Source of the DNA: Smallanthus sonchifolius
Lineage: Eukaryota; Streptophyta; Magnoliopsida; Asterales; Asteraceae
Assembly (NCBI GenBank): GCA_023525975.1
Contig: CM042019.1
Span: 79,110,344-79,174,343, forward strand
Direction: 5' to 3'
Length of the DNA: 64,000 nt
The notes under the pieces were generated by a model. The model worked only from the letters and a program-made list of their open reading frames with translations, made no database searches and was not told the DNA's origin. Position 1 is the stretch's first letter. Each line of letters begins with the position of its first letter. Position numbers and translations under genes: made by a program. Shown here in pieces: positions 35,321 through 45,916 of this stretch.

Positions 35321-35555
35321 CGGGATTGATCATACCTATCATTTTGATTAGAAATCCAAACCTGGTACGATCAAATGCCTTGGTAAATAAATCAGCAAAA
35401 TTATCATCAGTATGAACCTTTACCAGCTCAATCAACCTTTTCTCTTCACAATCACGAATAAAATGATATCTAATCTCAATGTGCTTTGTTTTATTGTGCT
35501 TAACAGGATTATTAGTTATAGACATTGTATTATCAATAAGCATTGAGGATTCTAG
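35321..35555 (-). pseudogene. pol: copia-3 RNase H C-terminus
   Basis: Reads MLIDNTMSITNNPVKHNKTK then HIEIRYHFIRDCEEK, VHTDDNFADLFTKAFDR and ends IGMINPE followed by a stop at about 35318. This is the last 75 residues of a Ty1/copia pol. The frame runs on into the neighbouring LTR at 35556, which marks an insertion inside the RNase H. Confidence 0.92.
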
Positions 35556-36004
35556 TGGGAAGGTGTTCGGTGCGTGACGGATCTCTAGACTCGTGGTACG
35601 ACACGGTGATAACGTGCGGAATTCATGATCAACATGCTCGTGTAACTCAATCAACAACAACGGTGTAAATAAACTCTTCGTATTTTCACCACAATATCAG
35701 TTTACAATAATTCTGTCTCTAATCAGTTCCTCCTGATATCGTGTCTCTCTCAAGTCTACTACAATTCTGTCTACTGATATCTCCTATTTATAGCCACAGA
35801 CCTGCTATTGGCGAACTTAACAAGTTCGCCTCTATAGATGCTTAGGCGAACTTGTTAAGTTCGCCTCTCTATGAACTTGCACTTTGGATTCCTTAGGCGA
35901 ACTTAACAAGTTCGCTCCTAAAGATTCTTAGGCGAACTTGTTAAGTTCTCCTCACTATGAACTTACACAGAATTTTATCAACAGTTACAAAACATGTCCT
36001 AACG
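35556..36004 (-). mobile_element. copia-3 LTR, left copy
   Basis: 449 bp, matching 40639-41066. Its ends are altered (TGGGAAGG on the left, AACG instead of AACA on the right). It has four palindromes (35811, 35846, 35897 and 35932 starts) where the right LTR has three. The TATA box (sense CTATAAATAGG) is at about 35784-35794. Confidence 0.9.
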
Positions 36005-37620
36005 GACTCCCCTTTAATTGTTGCTAACAATTCTATCAAATACAAGTCAAAGACTCTAAGACTAAGACATATAATCTTCAAGCTCGTTGTCACCAGAATA
36101 TGCTCCAACAGACTCCCCCTTGAGAACAGCTTTAGAAGATTGTCATCCGTCTTCATATATCATCAAACAAGTTGTAGTCTTCGTCTTGTTCATCTGCACT
36201 TTCTCTCTTTATTTCTAGAAGAAAACTTGGGAGAAGGACCCCTTGTCAACTTCTGTCTGTAATATTCAGTTTTTGCAAAGGAGAACAACCAAGAATAACC
36301 AACAATTAAAATTTCCATGGAAGCTGGAAAAATAAAATCTTTTTGGTTTTTCAAACATAAGAAACACAAAATGTTTTTGGTTTTTCTCTATATAAGCTGA
36401 AATGTAAAATACAAAATCATAACTTTTTGGTCGAACATCACGAGTAAGAAGATCATATCAGTATATATGATATATCAATCACACATCTTGGATATAAAAT
36501 CCATATAATATCAAATGGTATCCTATGTCATTCTTTCAACCCTTGACCAATAAAACCAATATCTTTCAAGATTATCACACTCTATCTTTTCAAGACTTTC
36601 ATATTGCATGTTATGATACGCGATAAACATTCAAAGAAAATAGGATCACGCTATGACACACAAATTTAAATTGTCAATATTATAAGATTTGAAACTAAAG
36701 CATCTCATTCCCACTTTCTTGTGAGTTAAGGTACATTTAAGTATGAAATACAACGTGTACCCCACTAGTATGCCAACAGAAAGTAAATGCACTATCTTCA
36801 AGACATATGAGATTTTACTAAAGATTATCCGAATTTCCAGAATGAGGAGACATCACTTAGCACATGAATAGCAGAATCCAAATTGGATTTTATAGGAATC
36901 AATGAGATTCAGAATCGAATGATTCAATGTTTTGGCTTATATATGTGGAATCATAAGATTCAGGTACGTGGATCCAATTGTTATCTGGATTATGAATTCA
37001 ATGGAATCAATAAAGATGATTTATCAATATGATCCAAGGGCTAGTATATGTTTGACAGATGTTGTCAAGTACATATCTTGATTATACTTCAAATTGCATG
37101 CTTTTCGGGACATGGGCACTGAAGCAAATCGAATGAATAGTGCTAAGGACATAACCCGAAACTGATCTCATAGGACAATCTTTATTAAAAGCTAATATTC
37201 TATATCTGATAGTGATCTTTTAACACACACACCCAGGCATAAAATGGGTTCAAATCACAGTTGTAACATACGCAATTATGTTTTCACACTACTAATGGTT
37301 CAGTGACGCTTTTAGTCTACTAAAAATTCAAATTATATGCATACACAACACTATCATTTCCTATTTGTGCAGTCTCTAAAGTTTAGATCAAAACATATAA
37401 TTCATATATATTAACATAAAGCACCAACCAGTCAATCTAAGGTCATGTGTGAAAGAACATCTACTTATGTACTATCATCTCTTCTTTAACTTCAAGTAAT
37501 GCCGATTTTATCTTTTTCAAAATCTTTATGAAAGAAAGTAAAACAAACAAAAATAAAATCTTCCATGAAAACATTTTAAGAAAAACATTTTACTTGGTTA
37601 CTCAGGATTAAGCAAGTCAA
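36005..37620 (-). other. copia-3 3' noncoding block, second copy, with repeated purine tracts
   Basis: Between the LTR and the end of pol there are several purine tracts on the sense strand: AAAGGGGAGTC next to the LTR (36005-36016), AAGGGGGAGTC at 36110-36121, and, farther in, AGGGGGAGTC near 37705. Clustered purine tracts are a reported trait of Sireviruses. A conserved noncoding segment (about 36440-37600) matches the copia-4 block. No aORF is present, so it was lost or never part of this copy. Confidence 0.75.
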
Positions 37621-37996
37621 TCAATTAAAAACTCAAACCAATGTAATGTAATTGAATGTCATTGCCTCTATCACCAACACAGTTCTGTACTCCCCCTGTC
37701 CTGTAGACTCCCCCTCAACTAGTCAAATGGTTGCATCAACGACTTTATGCTCACCATTGTCATCCTAAGTTTTAGGTTATCATTTGGACTTTGTAAAACT
37801 CTTTCCAAAACATTGTGTGTGACATATTCTCCCCCTTGAGCATCAAGTCGTTGAATCAAATAGATTTCTCAGTTATTAACAACTCTTTATTCTTGCAGAT
37901 GTCATTCCTTGTCATGTGCTTAGAACCACCACTATCAATAACCAAAATGGTGTTAATAGTCCCTCTTGGTTAATTCTGCACATCTAACAAGAAACA
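37621..37996 (-). pseudogene. pol: copia-3 protease start; rest of pol deleted
   Basis: After the gag stop the sense strand reads into LVIDSGGSKHMTRNDICKN (about 37945-37890), the copia protease active site with its Asp kept. About 150 bases later the sequence is already that of the pol end (LLNPE at about 37610). Nearly all of protease, integrase, RT and RNase H is missing. Confidence 0.8.
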
Positions 37997-40035
37997 TTAA
38001 TTTGAAATTGGGACCCAAGCCATGGTAGTCATGGGTCGTCCATCTGTATCAAAATAATTAACCTCACTCCATTCACAATCGAATCTCTCATCAATTTTCG
38101 GAGATTGTTCCGACGAGTCAGAAACAGAAACTTTAGATTTCCAAACATACTTTTGTTCATTAAGTTCTTTTTGCTTAAAATGTGAAGTGTTTGAATATTT
38201 TCTTTCATTTGAAAATTGATTTGATTGTGAAAACTCTTGTTGTTCTAAAAGTTTTCTCAATCTTCTGTTTCTCCTCCGTCTTTGAGGTCTAGAAAGCCTA
38301 ACCTTAGATTTTGAATTACCCTTTGGTGTATCACGAAGTTTAACCATATTTGGGTTAACATAAGGCTTACCAAGAGTTCTTACCTTTCCTGGAGTAACAT
38401 GTCGGTTACCTTTGGCGTTGTGAGGACAAGCAATACCAATGTGACCCCAAGACCACAATAAAAGCAAGATCTCTTCTCACTATATTCTCTCATATAAGGA
38501 ATCTTCACACAATGAGATGGACTTGAAGAAGATTCTCCTACATGAACTTCTTTTGGAGTTTGAGACTGAACAAAATTTTTCTCAACAAGTTTTGATTCAG
38601 GCTTCATCTTCTCAGGAACTACATGCTTCTTCCCTTTATTTTTGTAAGGACAGTTCACCACAATGTGTCCTATCGCATTACAATGAAAACATGTACGCAT
38701 GTCTTTATAATCTCTGACATATGGAACTCTCCTTGAGTTTGAAGAACTTCCAAATGTATTTTTACCAGATGAATTAGAATCAACCTTTGAGTCTTCTTTC
38801 TTAACCTCTTTCGGTATCCCCTCAAACTTAGCTTCATCAAAATATTCATCATCACTCTCATCAGAATACATCATATCTTCACCTATGACCGGATTCACTT
38901 TCAACACAGTCTTAGGATCTAAATCCTCATCTTTTATAATCTCAGGTGTAACAGAATAATTTCCGTTGAATGGTGGAGGAACATAACCAATACCACTAGT
39001 TCCCTTCCCCTCTTTAGTATTATTATGATAATGTTCTAATAAGAATGATGAATTTCCAAAGCTTTCTAACTTTCTATGCAATCTGATTACCTCTGCTTTA
39101 GAAGCAGCTAGTTCCATATCTTTCTCAACAAGATCATTATTTCGTTTCTCAATTTCTGCAAAGGACATATCCAGGTGATATGCCTGCTCTTTGATCTTCA
39201 AAGTCAGAGAATTTATATTCTTCTTCAGTGATTCTATTCTTTTAATACACATATTCTCATTATCCTTTAATTTCTGGTTTACCGTGTGCATCGATTTCAT
39301 ATCACAAATGAGGTTTACGTTGTCATCCATAACCCTCATCATTTTATCCTTCACTGAAATACAGTTAGAACAAAACGTTTCAGAGTTAGAAACTACCTCA
39401 GGTTGTACTTCTGAAGAAGATGCACCAGGAGCCATGAAAACGTCATCATCAGCTTCACCCTTTTGATCAACAATGACAGGCTCTGCATCAGTTTCTAATT
39501 CACTCAGATCATCTTCAACTGTCTGAAAGCTTTCTTCACTCATCACATCAGTCTCAGTAGATTGAGTACTTTCACAAGAACGAATACTCTCACTATTAGT
39601 TAAATCTGCAGAAGAATCACTTTGAGAATCACTCTTCTTCTCTAATACTTCGTTGATCAAGACCACGAACGCTTGAGAAGTTGCTTCACCCTTTTTCTTC
39701 AATGCTTCCCATAGATCTCTTGAAGTAGGACACTTCCCGAGACTATGAATGATTTCTTTTGGTAAAGACATCGTTAATATTTCACACGTTTTCATCTCTC
39801 GATCAAACTACTGCTTTTCTACTTTAGTAAAAGTTGTCACTGGTTTAGGAACATCACTAAATTCCAGAAAGTTAAAAGTAGGATGCACATATCCTTCTGT
39901 TATTGGTCTCCAAAAATTTTCATCAGTTTCTAATACGAACTGTTCGAACCGGACTTTCCAGCTACGGTAATCTGATATGCACAAAAGTCTCGGTTGCACA
40001 GTTCCAATCTCATTATCATCATAAGAAATTGACAT
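37997..40035 (-). pseudogene. gag: copia-3 gag with internal deletion
   Basis: The ATG is at 40035 (MSISYDDNEIGTVQPRLLC). The first 90 residues match the copia-4 gag start. A TAG at 39808-39810 interrupts it. After LWEALKKKGEAT the frame jumps to a region rich in Ser/Glu, so the capsid core seen in copia-4 (roughly 150 residues) is absent in frame. Then comes a coiled coil (IEKRNNDLVEKDMELAASKA), a zinc knuckle CFHCNAIGHIVVNC, a second knuckle split by a frameshift near 38440 (CFYCG, then GHIGIAC), and a basic segment ending MTTMAWVPISN and a TAA. Gag forms the particle and packages RNA; without its core this one probably cannot. Confidence 0.88.
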
Positions 40036-40177
40036 TTTGAAATTTGTGCGAAAAAAATCCAGAAATAAACAATTTCCCGCCAAAATACTCTTTTTAAAAA
40101 ATTTCAAAAATGATTCAAAACAAGCATATAAACTTCCCCTAAAAAATTTCATAAATTGACATTTTTTTTAATATCAA

Positions 40178-40340
40178 GCGAACTTAATAAGTTCGCCTGA
40201 CAAAATTCACCTAAAACTGACCCGAGCGAACTTGACCCCAAGCGAACTTGACCCGAGCGAACTTGTTAAGTTCGCCTGATTAAGTTTGCCTAATCTGCAC
40301 CAAGCGAACTTATTAAGTTTGCCTGCAACAGAATTGCTAA
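40178..40340. promoter_or_regulatory. Palindromes in the copia-3 gag leader
   Basis: GCGAACTTAATAAGTTCGC (40178-40196), GCGAACTTGTTAAGTTCGC (40257-40275) and GCGAACTTATTAAGTTTGC (40303-40321), with half sites between. They lie 140-300 bp before the gag ATG, between PBS and gag. Confidence 0.85.
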
Positions 40341-40625
40341 GTTCGCCTGCATCAGCTGTTCAACGAAACACGAACCAAAAATTCCGAAATGCATCATATC
40401 TTGCTGAATTGGATTAAATTTAACCGTAGGAATGTGTAGGAACTGATTAGTAACACTTCTATCGGATCAATTTCATCAAAAGAATCCAAAATCAATCCAA
40501 AATGATCAAAAATCTACCATTTTTATCAAGAACACAAAAAAGATGAAAAATCTTCAAAATCTCTGAAATTTGATGTTGATTGGACACGAAAACACCACGA
40601 ATCTTCTGCTAATCAAGAGCAAAAG

Positions 40626-40638
40626 CTCTGATACCACT
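40626..40638 (-). other. Primer binding site of copia-3
   Basis: The sense strand reads AAGTGGTATCAGAGC directly after the LTR end, the tRNA-Met type. Confidence 0.88.
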
Positions 40639-41066
40639 TGTAGGTCCCTAATTCGGTGCGTGAGGAATCTCTAGACTCACGGTACGACACGATGATAACG
40701 TGTGAAATCCATGATCAACGTGCTCGTGTAACTCAATCAACAACAACGGTGTAAATAAACTCTTCGTATTTCCACCACAATATCAGTTTACAATAATTCT
40801 GTCTCTAATCAGTTCCTCCTGATATCGTGTCTCTCTCGAGTCTACTGCAATTCTGTCTACTGATATCTCCTATTTATAGTCACAGACCTGCTATAGGCGA
40901 ACTTAACAAGTTCGCCTCTATAGATTCTTAGGCGAACTTGTTAAGTTCGCCTCTCTGTGAACTTGCACTTAGGATTCCTTAGGCGAACTTAACAAGTTCG
41001 CTCCTAAAGATTCTTACTATGAACTTACACAGAATTTTATCAAAAGTTACAAAACATGTCCTAACA
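40639..41066 (-). mobile_element. copia-3 LTR, right (5') copy
   Basis: 428 bp, sense start TGTTAGGACATG (41066) and end AGGGACCTACA (40639). Three palindromes (40897-40915, 40932-40950, 40983-41001) lie upstream of the TATA box (sense CTATAAATAGG, 40869-40879). The nearest palindrome is 17 bp from the TATA box. One palindrome present in the left LTR is cleanly absent between 41012 and 41015. Confidence 0.92.
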
Positions 41067-42451
41067 TTGATAAGTAATAACACTTGAGGTCTTCGTATGT
41101 GTGTATGATCCACCGTTTTTCGTTAAAAACATAACTGCGTGTCGAAGTCACCAACGGGCCGTTTAAATAAAAATTTTCTTAAAAATACTATAAGTCTAAG
41201 TAGGTTTGGTGAACAACTTCCTTGTAAGACTTGAGGTTCAATTAGTAATGTATCCCTCATGTTTAGGGCCCTGTTATAATCAACCCGTGTTCATGGGCCT
41301 ATTTTGCTAGCACTCGTTTTTCGTTATTTGTTATCAACGTGAGTTTTTCACGGCCCCTTTTTAAACTATTTTGTTGTTTTATAAAATATGAAGGAAAAAC
41401 ATGCTTTCGTTCATTTATCATGATATTGGACTTACGTTATGTGTTCGTTTGATGGTCTCGAGTAAGGGCTTTCGTTATGTGTTCATGTATGTTGTTCATG
41501 AATAGCCCCGATGTTATAATCATTAGCCTTGTGTAGGCCGCAAGGTATGTTTATAGATCTATTTGGGACTGACTGCCCACTCTCGTGATCAGTAGCTCTG
41601 ATCGGTCGTTCGTACGAGAGAATATATTTTGAAAGGATTCTTGGGGACAAGTTGTATCCGTGTCTCGGTTTGATTATAAGCTCTAGGTACTGTCATTTGT
41701 CATATTCTTAGCTAGTCTATGATATATCACATGTTTGTCCAAGTTACTTGATACTTCATAAAATTCGTTTATGTTTTCATTTAAAACCGTGAAACTCGCT
41801 CAACTTTATGTTGGTGTTTTTAAGCATGTTTTCAGGTACTTAGATGCTCTTGCGCGGTTATGAAAACGGGCTTTTGGGCAAACACTTGCATCGGAATTCT
41901 GTTGGGACTTTTAAACCTTATTTTGGATCGTCATTTGTTGGATCATGAAAACTCTTGTTTTAAATTTGAATGCCTTTCAATTTGGATTATTGTAAGACTT
42001 ATCTTTATTTTTCGATGTTTTAAATAAATGTATTTGCTTATCATCAATGGGCTCCAACTTATGTGACCACCATGCTTATGTCTCGTTTTCGCTGCGAATC
42101 GTCGTTTTCGGGGTGTGACACAAGGAACAATGAAAATACTGATAAATGCAAATTGTATTGATCTTCAAAGTTTACAAGTTACAGGGAAAACTCTTAGAAA
42201 GCACACTTGTACAATAAAGATAAGCAATACATATAAAGGAACTTAGAATCAAGACAATCCCTTGATTCTAAGGATCAGATGAAACACAAGCCGTTGATCT
42301 TTGACAGTCACAAGTTACACTATAATTGGTAGACAATAAAAAGACAAACTGCAGCAAACCGACATCTGCAAAACAAAAGTCTTCGTAGGAATCTTTGCAG
42401 GACACCTCAGAAGTAGTAGACTTGTCTTTTATCATCTGCACCAATAACATT

Positions 42452-42573
42452 CCTTCTGCTGATAGGTGTGTCAGTGTTGCAGCAGAAGGTGTCAGTAGTA
42501 AAGTCAAAGTTGCTGATGATTTGCCTATCAGCAGCATCATTGTTTGATGTTGCTGAGAAGCCTATCAGCAGCA
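42452..42573. promoter_or_regulatory. Inverted repeats in copia-2 LTR U3
   Basis: CCTTCTGCTG (42452-42461) pairs with CAGCAGAAGG (42480-42489). GCTGAT...ATCAGC and GTTGCTGA...CAGCAGCAAC follow (to about 42573). Different sequence from the copia-3/4 palindromes, and about 210 bp from the TATA-like box. Confidence 0.65.
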
Positions 42574-42701
42574 ACTATGGACTTCAGCAGATAAAGCTAT
42601 CCGCAACATAGTTGTTCATCAGCAGCAGAACTTAATTATCCGTAGCATAGACCTTATCCATAGCAACTTCATCAGTTATCCAAATTGTTGAGTCCACAAC
42701 A

Positions 42702-43152
42702 AATATACTTGGAGAGTTTTGTAGCCATCATTCTTTATCTTCTACACACGCACACCGAAAAACACAAAATAGACATGCAAATAGACCAAGAAATTCATAC
42801 AAACTATACATCCCGGTCACTTGCCCGAGACTCAAACAAGCCTGTCGGGATGTTTCTCCTTGATTCTAACCGGTACCCCCCTTCATGCTGTGCAGTATCC
42901 CGGCTCTCCACACCCTCAACAACAAGTAATTACCAACCACTGAACCTCTCTTACATCTATCACTCAGGTCCTTCCAACAACACTTAAACCTACCTGGTCT
43001 GCAGATAACACGGTTCAAGTACCTTAGTAAGCTGTCACCCTTAAACATCCCTACACTTAGGGTTTGCACTGTCCTTAAATCACATGAATCACTCAACGAT
43101 CGGGTTCTCTTACGGGGCGGCCTAGACCTAGGGGTGACTCAGTATCACTCCC
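42702..43152 (-). other. Athila segment after protease, no gene seen
   Basis: 450 bp between the copia-2 LTR end and the last readable Athila frame. It should be the start of Athila RT but shows no RT motif. The base run AATAT after the copia-2 LTR is the candidate half of its target duplication; the other half is lost. Confidence 0.45.
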
Positions 43153-45708
43153 CTAGACACGAACAACAGTAAAGGTTGAAGGCTCAAGATGGGATATCAC
43201 TAATGGTGTTGCCTCTAACCTCTCTCCCGGATCTTCGGGATCTTCTAACTTCCCTACCATCCCCACACTTGGGGTTTTGCCTATCATCTCCTCCAGCTCT
43301 GCCATCATCTCCTGCAGATTACTGGGCACCTCATCACCATATTCATCCGGCTTATTCAGCAGCTTTTCTAACTCCAACGCCCAATCAGATAACTTTCCAG
43401 ATTCTGGGGCGGGTTTACTAACAACTATCTCCTCTGGATTAGAGTCCCAATGGTGGTCCATGAAGGCATTAATCATGCACACGAAGTAGCTTTGCTCACT
43501 AGCCTCCTTCATGGACTTTGCAACATCAAAGGTAACAGACTTATCCCGCACACAAAGTGTGAGCTTCCCGTCAAAGGCATCGATCAATGCCTTGGCGGTG
43601 CGCAGAAACGGGTGCTCGAGGATGAGTGGGACTCTGTCATCTACATCCATATCAAGGATGAAAAAATACACGGGGAAGACAAATTTATCTATCTTAACTA
43701 GCAAGTTCTCCACTATTCCCCGTGGATACTTGACTGAACGATCGGCCAAGGATATGCTAATGCACGTCGGCTGTGGTTCTCCTAGGTCAAGCTTCTTGTA
43801 TATAGAATAAGGCATCAGATTGATGCTAGCACCTAGGTCCGCCAACTCGTGGTTCAAGGGCAAACTGCCAAGCAGACACGGGATTGTGAAGTGACCAGGA
43901 TCTGCCAGTTTCTCTGGTAGTTTGTTTTGAACCACTGCAGAGCATCGCTCACTTAGTGAGAGTTTAGAGACTTCCTCCAGCTTCTTCTTGTTGGAAAGAA
44001 GATCTTTTAGGAAATTGCCATACTTAGGCATATGCTGGAGGACCTCTATGAACGGGAGATTGACTTTGAGTTGTTTGAACATATTAAGGAAGTTACCGTA
44101 TTCCCTAGCATACTTATGTGGCAGCAAGCGCACTGGGTAGGGAACAGGGCTCAAGTCATTCTCGGGGGTCTTCATCTCCACCCCCTTCTTCTTCTCCTCT
44201 GCCTTCTCAGTAGGCTTCTCGATCACTATCTCCTCATCCATCAGCTCCTTTTCTTCAACCACCGGTAGCTCTACTCTCTCCTCTACTCTTAGACTCCTAG
44301 TCGACATGGCCATCACTGAAGCATTATGGCCTGAAGACGGACCTCCCTGTCTATCCTTTAGGCTCTTAGCAATGTCTCCTACCATGCGTTGCAGATCTTG
44401 GAACGCAGAATGCTGATTTCTTAGTAAGGTGTCGTGCGCATCCAACCTCTACCGAGTCTCTTTATCCGTCTACACTAAATGAGCGAGCATCTGAGTCTGG
44501 TTCTCCAGCATCTCTTCAATCTTCTTATCCCTAGAACTGCTCCCAGAACTCGCTCCTGCTTCACCTCCACCATGCTGATTAGGGTGAGCATTAAACCCAG
44601 GCGGGTTATTTCCAGATCTCCATCCTGAGTCATAAGGATTGTTATAGTTATTATTGTACCCTTGGTTCTGGTTGCCCATGAAATCAACATGCTCATGTTG
44701 ACTAATGAGGCGGTCCCTGGTGTCGTGGCCTCCCCTGCACACCTCACACCTTTGAGTATTCAACTTTAGCTCTTTAATCTCATTCACCATCGCCACGAGT
44801 GCAGCAGCCACGCTAGTATCATGGTTGACCTGATGCAAAGCTCTAGGAGAAGAGGCAGGTTCTCTAGCACTAGGAATGGAAGTCCTAGTAGATGTCCGTT
44901 GTTGCTCAGCGAGAGAGAAGCTCTCAAAATCTCCTCGCATTCAGCAGGCTCCAGTTTATCCATGATATGCCCTCCTGTAGCTGTGTTGAACATTTGCTGC
45001 TTCTCGAAGGTGAGGCCATTATAGAACTTCTCCACAATCGCCCAGTCAGACAGACCGTGCTGGGGACATTGACTCAACAACGCGTTGAACCGCTCCCAGG
45101 CCATGTGATAAGGCTTGTCAGGGTCTATCCAGAAGGAGTGGATTTGGTCCCTAAGGCGAGTGGCCTGGAAGGTGGATAGTATTTTTTTTAAGGAACTTGG
45201 CTTGAAGATCCTCCCAAGTGGTGATGGAATTTTCAGGAAGGGTGTCAAGCCAAGTGGAAGCACGACCAGAGAGTGAGAATGGAAAGATACGCAAGTAGAT
45301 TGCGTCCTTAGATACACCTGTGATATTGAAGGTATCACACATGCGCGCGAAGTGGGACAGATGTCTGGGCGCATCCTCATCCTCGAGGCCATGGAATTGA
45401 GTAGAACGAGTGATCGTACTCATGACATGTGATGGGATTTGCCAAGTATTGGTATTAGGGATAGCGGGGCGGGCGATCGAAGATCGCGCCCTGGTGGCCC
45501 CATCACTCGCTCTCTGGTGTATGGTACGTCTCGCTGGTGGGTCAGCGTCGCCAATATTAGGAAAAGGAACTGGGCTAGTGGGACGTACCTGGTTTGTGCA
45601 CAACATTTTCAAACTCTCCTGAAAGTCGTGCGTACGCTCGTGACGCTCTCGTCCGGGCTCTTCGTAAGATGAATATTGTGGCGATCCCTGTGAACGAGTA
45701 CGTTGCAT
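43153..45708 (-). pseudogene. gag: Athila-type gag-protease
   Basis: Frames 45708-45151, 45392-44784, 44940-44470 and 44445-43153 form one gag-protease. It has a charged N-terminus (MQRTRSQGSPQYSSYEEPG), a capsid core (GRASTWLDTLPENSITTWED and HMAWERFNALLSQCPQHGLS), and a CEVCRGGH zinc motif with the last Cys missing. An Asn/Gly-rich stretch (NQGYNNNYNNPYDSGWRSGN) and a long Lys/Glu-rich linker follow, then an Athila-style protease with ADLGASINLMPYSIYKKLDL and PLILEHPFLRTA. Breaks are a shift in an A8 run near 45185, a shift near 44935 and two stops near 44450-44470. The ATG at 45708 follows the PBS by about 190 bp. RT and beyond are missing. Confidence 0.9.
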
Positions 45709-45892
45709 AAACTGAAAGACACAAAGAAAAATAAGAAAGACTTAAAAACAGAAAGACTCAATCCTAAATTAGACACACAAGTAGCAGATAGGACAAAGCA
45801 AAGAATTAAGACTCATAATAAAAGAAAGAAAGAAACATAAACCAAAAATCACACAAAGAACTAGTCAAAGCTAATATTGCTATTGTCAAGTG

Positions 45893-45911
45893 TCCTCGAC
45901 AACGTCGCCAA
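45893..45911 (-). other. Primer binding site of the Athila-type element
   Basis: The sense strand reads TTGGCGACGTTGTCGAGGA, a mutated form of the TGGCGCCGTTGCCGGGGA PBS of Athila/Tat elements, usually assigned to tRNA-Asp. Confidence 0.8.
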
Positions 45912-45916
45912 AAACT

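Larger units (their letters stand above)
33175..41066 (-). mobile_element. copia-3 complex: rearranged Sirevirus-like elements
   Basis: From right to left it contains 5' LTR (41066-40639), PBS, leader, gag (40035-37997), a protease scrap, 3' noncoding DNA, another LTR (36004-35556), then the C-terminus of a copia RNase H (35555-35321) with a second 3' noncoding block and promoter-like palindromes (to about 33175). The right flank TTGAT has no partner on the left, so this is not one clean insertion. The simplest reading is one copy inserted in the pol of another of the same family, followed by LTR-LTR recombination and end loss. Confidence 0.75.
30963..42120 (+). mobile_element. Solo LTR C (gypsy type), interrupted by the copia-3 complex
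   Basis: Starts TGTGACATCCGACAATTTTC and ends GGGGTGTGACA, with TSD CAAGG at 30958-30962 and 42121-42125. Its own parts are 30963 to about 33174 and 41067-42120, about 3.2 kb, with no internal gypsy genes, so it is a solo LTR left by LTR-LTR recombination. The left part holds U3 and a TATA box at 31720. The rest (31992-33174 and 41067-42120) is AT-rich with no gene; small frames there lack motifs. Confidence 0.85.
30884..42701 (-). mobile_element. 5' LTR of copia-2, split by LTR C
   Basis: The two parts 30884-30962 and 42126-42701 make an LTR of about 650 bp that starts TGTTGTGGACTC (sense, at 42701) and ends GATCCTACA. The split is an exact insertion with CAAGG on both sides. A TATA-like box (sense CCTTTATATG) lies at about 42229-42240, with inverted repeats upstream of it. 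Confidence 0.8.

Noticed and set aside
40897..41001. Regularly spaced palindromes resembling a CRISPR array (also at 53723-53839)
   Set aside because: Units are inside plant LTRs, vary in sequence, spacers are uneven and recur in the partner LTR, and there are no cas genes.
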